Source of the DNA: JAWPMT01 sp964653795
GTDB taxonomy: Bacteria > Bacteroidota > Bacteroidia > Cytophagales > Cyclobacteriaceae
Direction: 5' to 3'
DNA: 16,394 nucleotides
Assembly (NCBI GenBank): GCA_964653795.1
Contig: CAZZHO010000095.1
Span: forward strand, 1-16,394
The notes under the pieces were generated by a model that saw only the letters and a list, made by a program, of their open reading frames with translations, did no database searches and was not told the DNA's origin. A program made the translations under genes and the position numbers. Numbering within the stretch: position 1 is the first letter of the stretch; every line of letters begins with the position of its first letter. Shown here piece by piece: positions 15,724-16,394 of the stretch.

Positions 15724-16394
15724 GTGGAGATAGTAGAAGAAAAATACGATTTTACCGCAAAGACCAAAAAGAACCTATTCATCTTTATTGGAGTAGGTAT
15801 CTTATTAACGGTCATTGGAATCATTTCCATGAACATGGGCGGTCACCATGGTGAAGAGGCGGCACATGGCGGCCATGCTTTTCATTGGTATCAAAGACTT
15901 TATGCCAATATTTGGATTAACAATGTCTTCTTTGCTGGTATTTCAATCATAGGCGTAGCATTTTTTGCTATCCAATATGCAGCACAGGCAGGTTGGTCTG
16001 TAGGTCTGAAAAGAATTGCTTTTTCATTTGGTTCTTGGTTACCTATTGCTGGTATTTTAATGTTTGTTTCATTTTTCATAATGGGGCATGACATTTTCCA
16101 CTGGACGCATCACTCACTATATTTGGAGTTTTTGGAAGACGGATCTAGAAATCCTGAATTTGATTCAATTATCAATGGTAAGAAGGCTTTCTTTTTCTGG
16201 CCAATGGAGGATCATCCTTCTGTTCCGGTTTTCTTCTTAGCAAGAATGGTCATCTTCTTTGGTATATGGTACTTCCTCTTCAACAAGTTGAGAGGATTGG
16301 CAATGAAAGAAGATATCGAGGGTGGGACAGACAGATGGTACCAAATGAGAAAATGGTCAGCGATCTTCTTAGTAATCTTTGCTGTTTCTTCTTC
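15724..16394 (+). CDS. actF: alternative complex III membrane subunit ActF (cut by window end)
   Basis: An open frame runs to the last base: 223 complete codons and 2 extra bases, with no stop. The first possible start after the in-frame actE stop (15712-15714) is GTG at 15724, giving MEIVEEKYDFTAKTKKNL. It has hydrophobic helices at about residues 19-36 (LFIFIGVGILLTVIGIIS), 65-85, 98-118 and 165-183, and another starts at the window end. A His-rich loop (GGHHGEEAAHGGHAFHW) follows helix 1, and HWTHH lies after helix 3. Layout and order match ActF, which resembles the second, shortened copy of the quinol-subunit architecture; quinol binding in ActF itself is not established. The 9-bp gap after actE puts it in the same operon. 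Confidence 0.9.
   Translation, partial: MEIVEEKYDFTAKTKKNLFIFIGVGILLTVIGIISMNMGGHHGEEAAHGGHAFHWYQRLYANIWINNVFFAGISIIGVAFFAIQYAAQAGWSVGLKRIAFSFGSWLPIAGILMFVSFFIMGHDIFHWTHHSLYLEFLEDGSRNPEFDSIINGKKAFFFWPMEDHPSVPVFFLARMVIFFGIWYFLFNKLRGLAMKEDIEGGTDRWYQMRKWSAIFLVIFAVSS

Overview
The window looks like a chromosomal segment of a Cytophagales-type member of the Bacteroidota. The reasons are an alternative complex III (act) operon, promoters of the TTG-N19-TAnnTTTG type, A-rich translation starts without strong Shine-Dalgarno sequences, a secreted TPR-CHAT protein and an OmpL47-type repeat protein. The lineage is inferred from gene content and promoter style, not from a marker gene. I see no tRNA, rRNA, CRISPR array, insertion sequence or phage gene.

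Left part (1-5009): a minus-strand gene encodes a fusion of a SerB-like HAD phosphatase to D-3-phosphoglycerate dehydrogenase with an ACT domain, i.e. two of the three steps of serine synthesis in one chain. A possible gene start follows it at the window edge. Only 38 bp away, in the opposite direction, lies a secreted serine hydrolase of the beta-lactamase family. Its 3' end overlaps by 32 bp the end of a convergent gene for a secreted protein with about five repeats of ~90 residues of the OmpL47/Ig-like kind.

Middle (5010-8728): a 99-bp divergent spacer carries a perfect 12-bp inverted repeat. It leads into a secreted TPR-CHAT protein (caspase-like fold, His/Cys dyad intact). That gene is interrupted by 100 Ns, but the 55 bases on each side of the Ns are identical. 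Collapsing this overlap restores one open frame of 1052 codons, so the gene is probably whole and the gap is an assembly artefact. The following ~306-bp non-coding stretch holds a 23-bp palindrome of 7-1-7 Fur-box-like shape and a textbook Bacteroidota promoter.

Right part (8729-16394): actA-actB-actC-actD-actE-actF, tightly packed and all on the plus strand, with actF cut by the window end. Together they encode the membrane quinol:cytochrome c (or oxidase) oxidoreductase that replaces cytochrome bc1. ActC, and presumably ActF, sit in the membrane with ActC handling quinol. ActB carries 15 Cys ligands for four Fe-S clusters. ActA is a hexaheme fusion (monoheme domain, two membrane helices, pentaheme domain), and ActE is a monoheme lipoprotein, giving seven heme c sites in all. 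A 14-base promoter core is shared exactly between this operon and the serA fusion gene.
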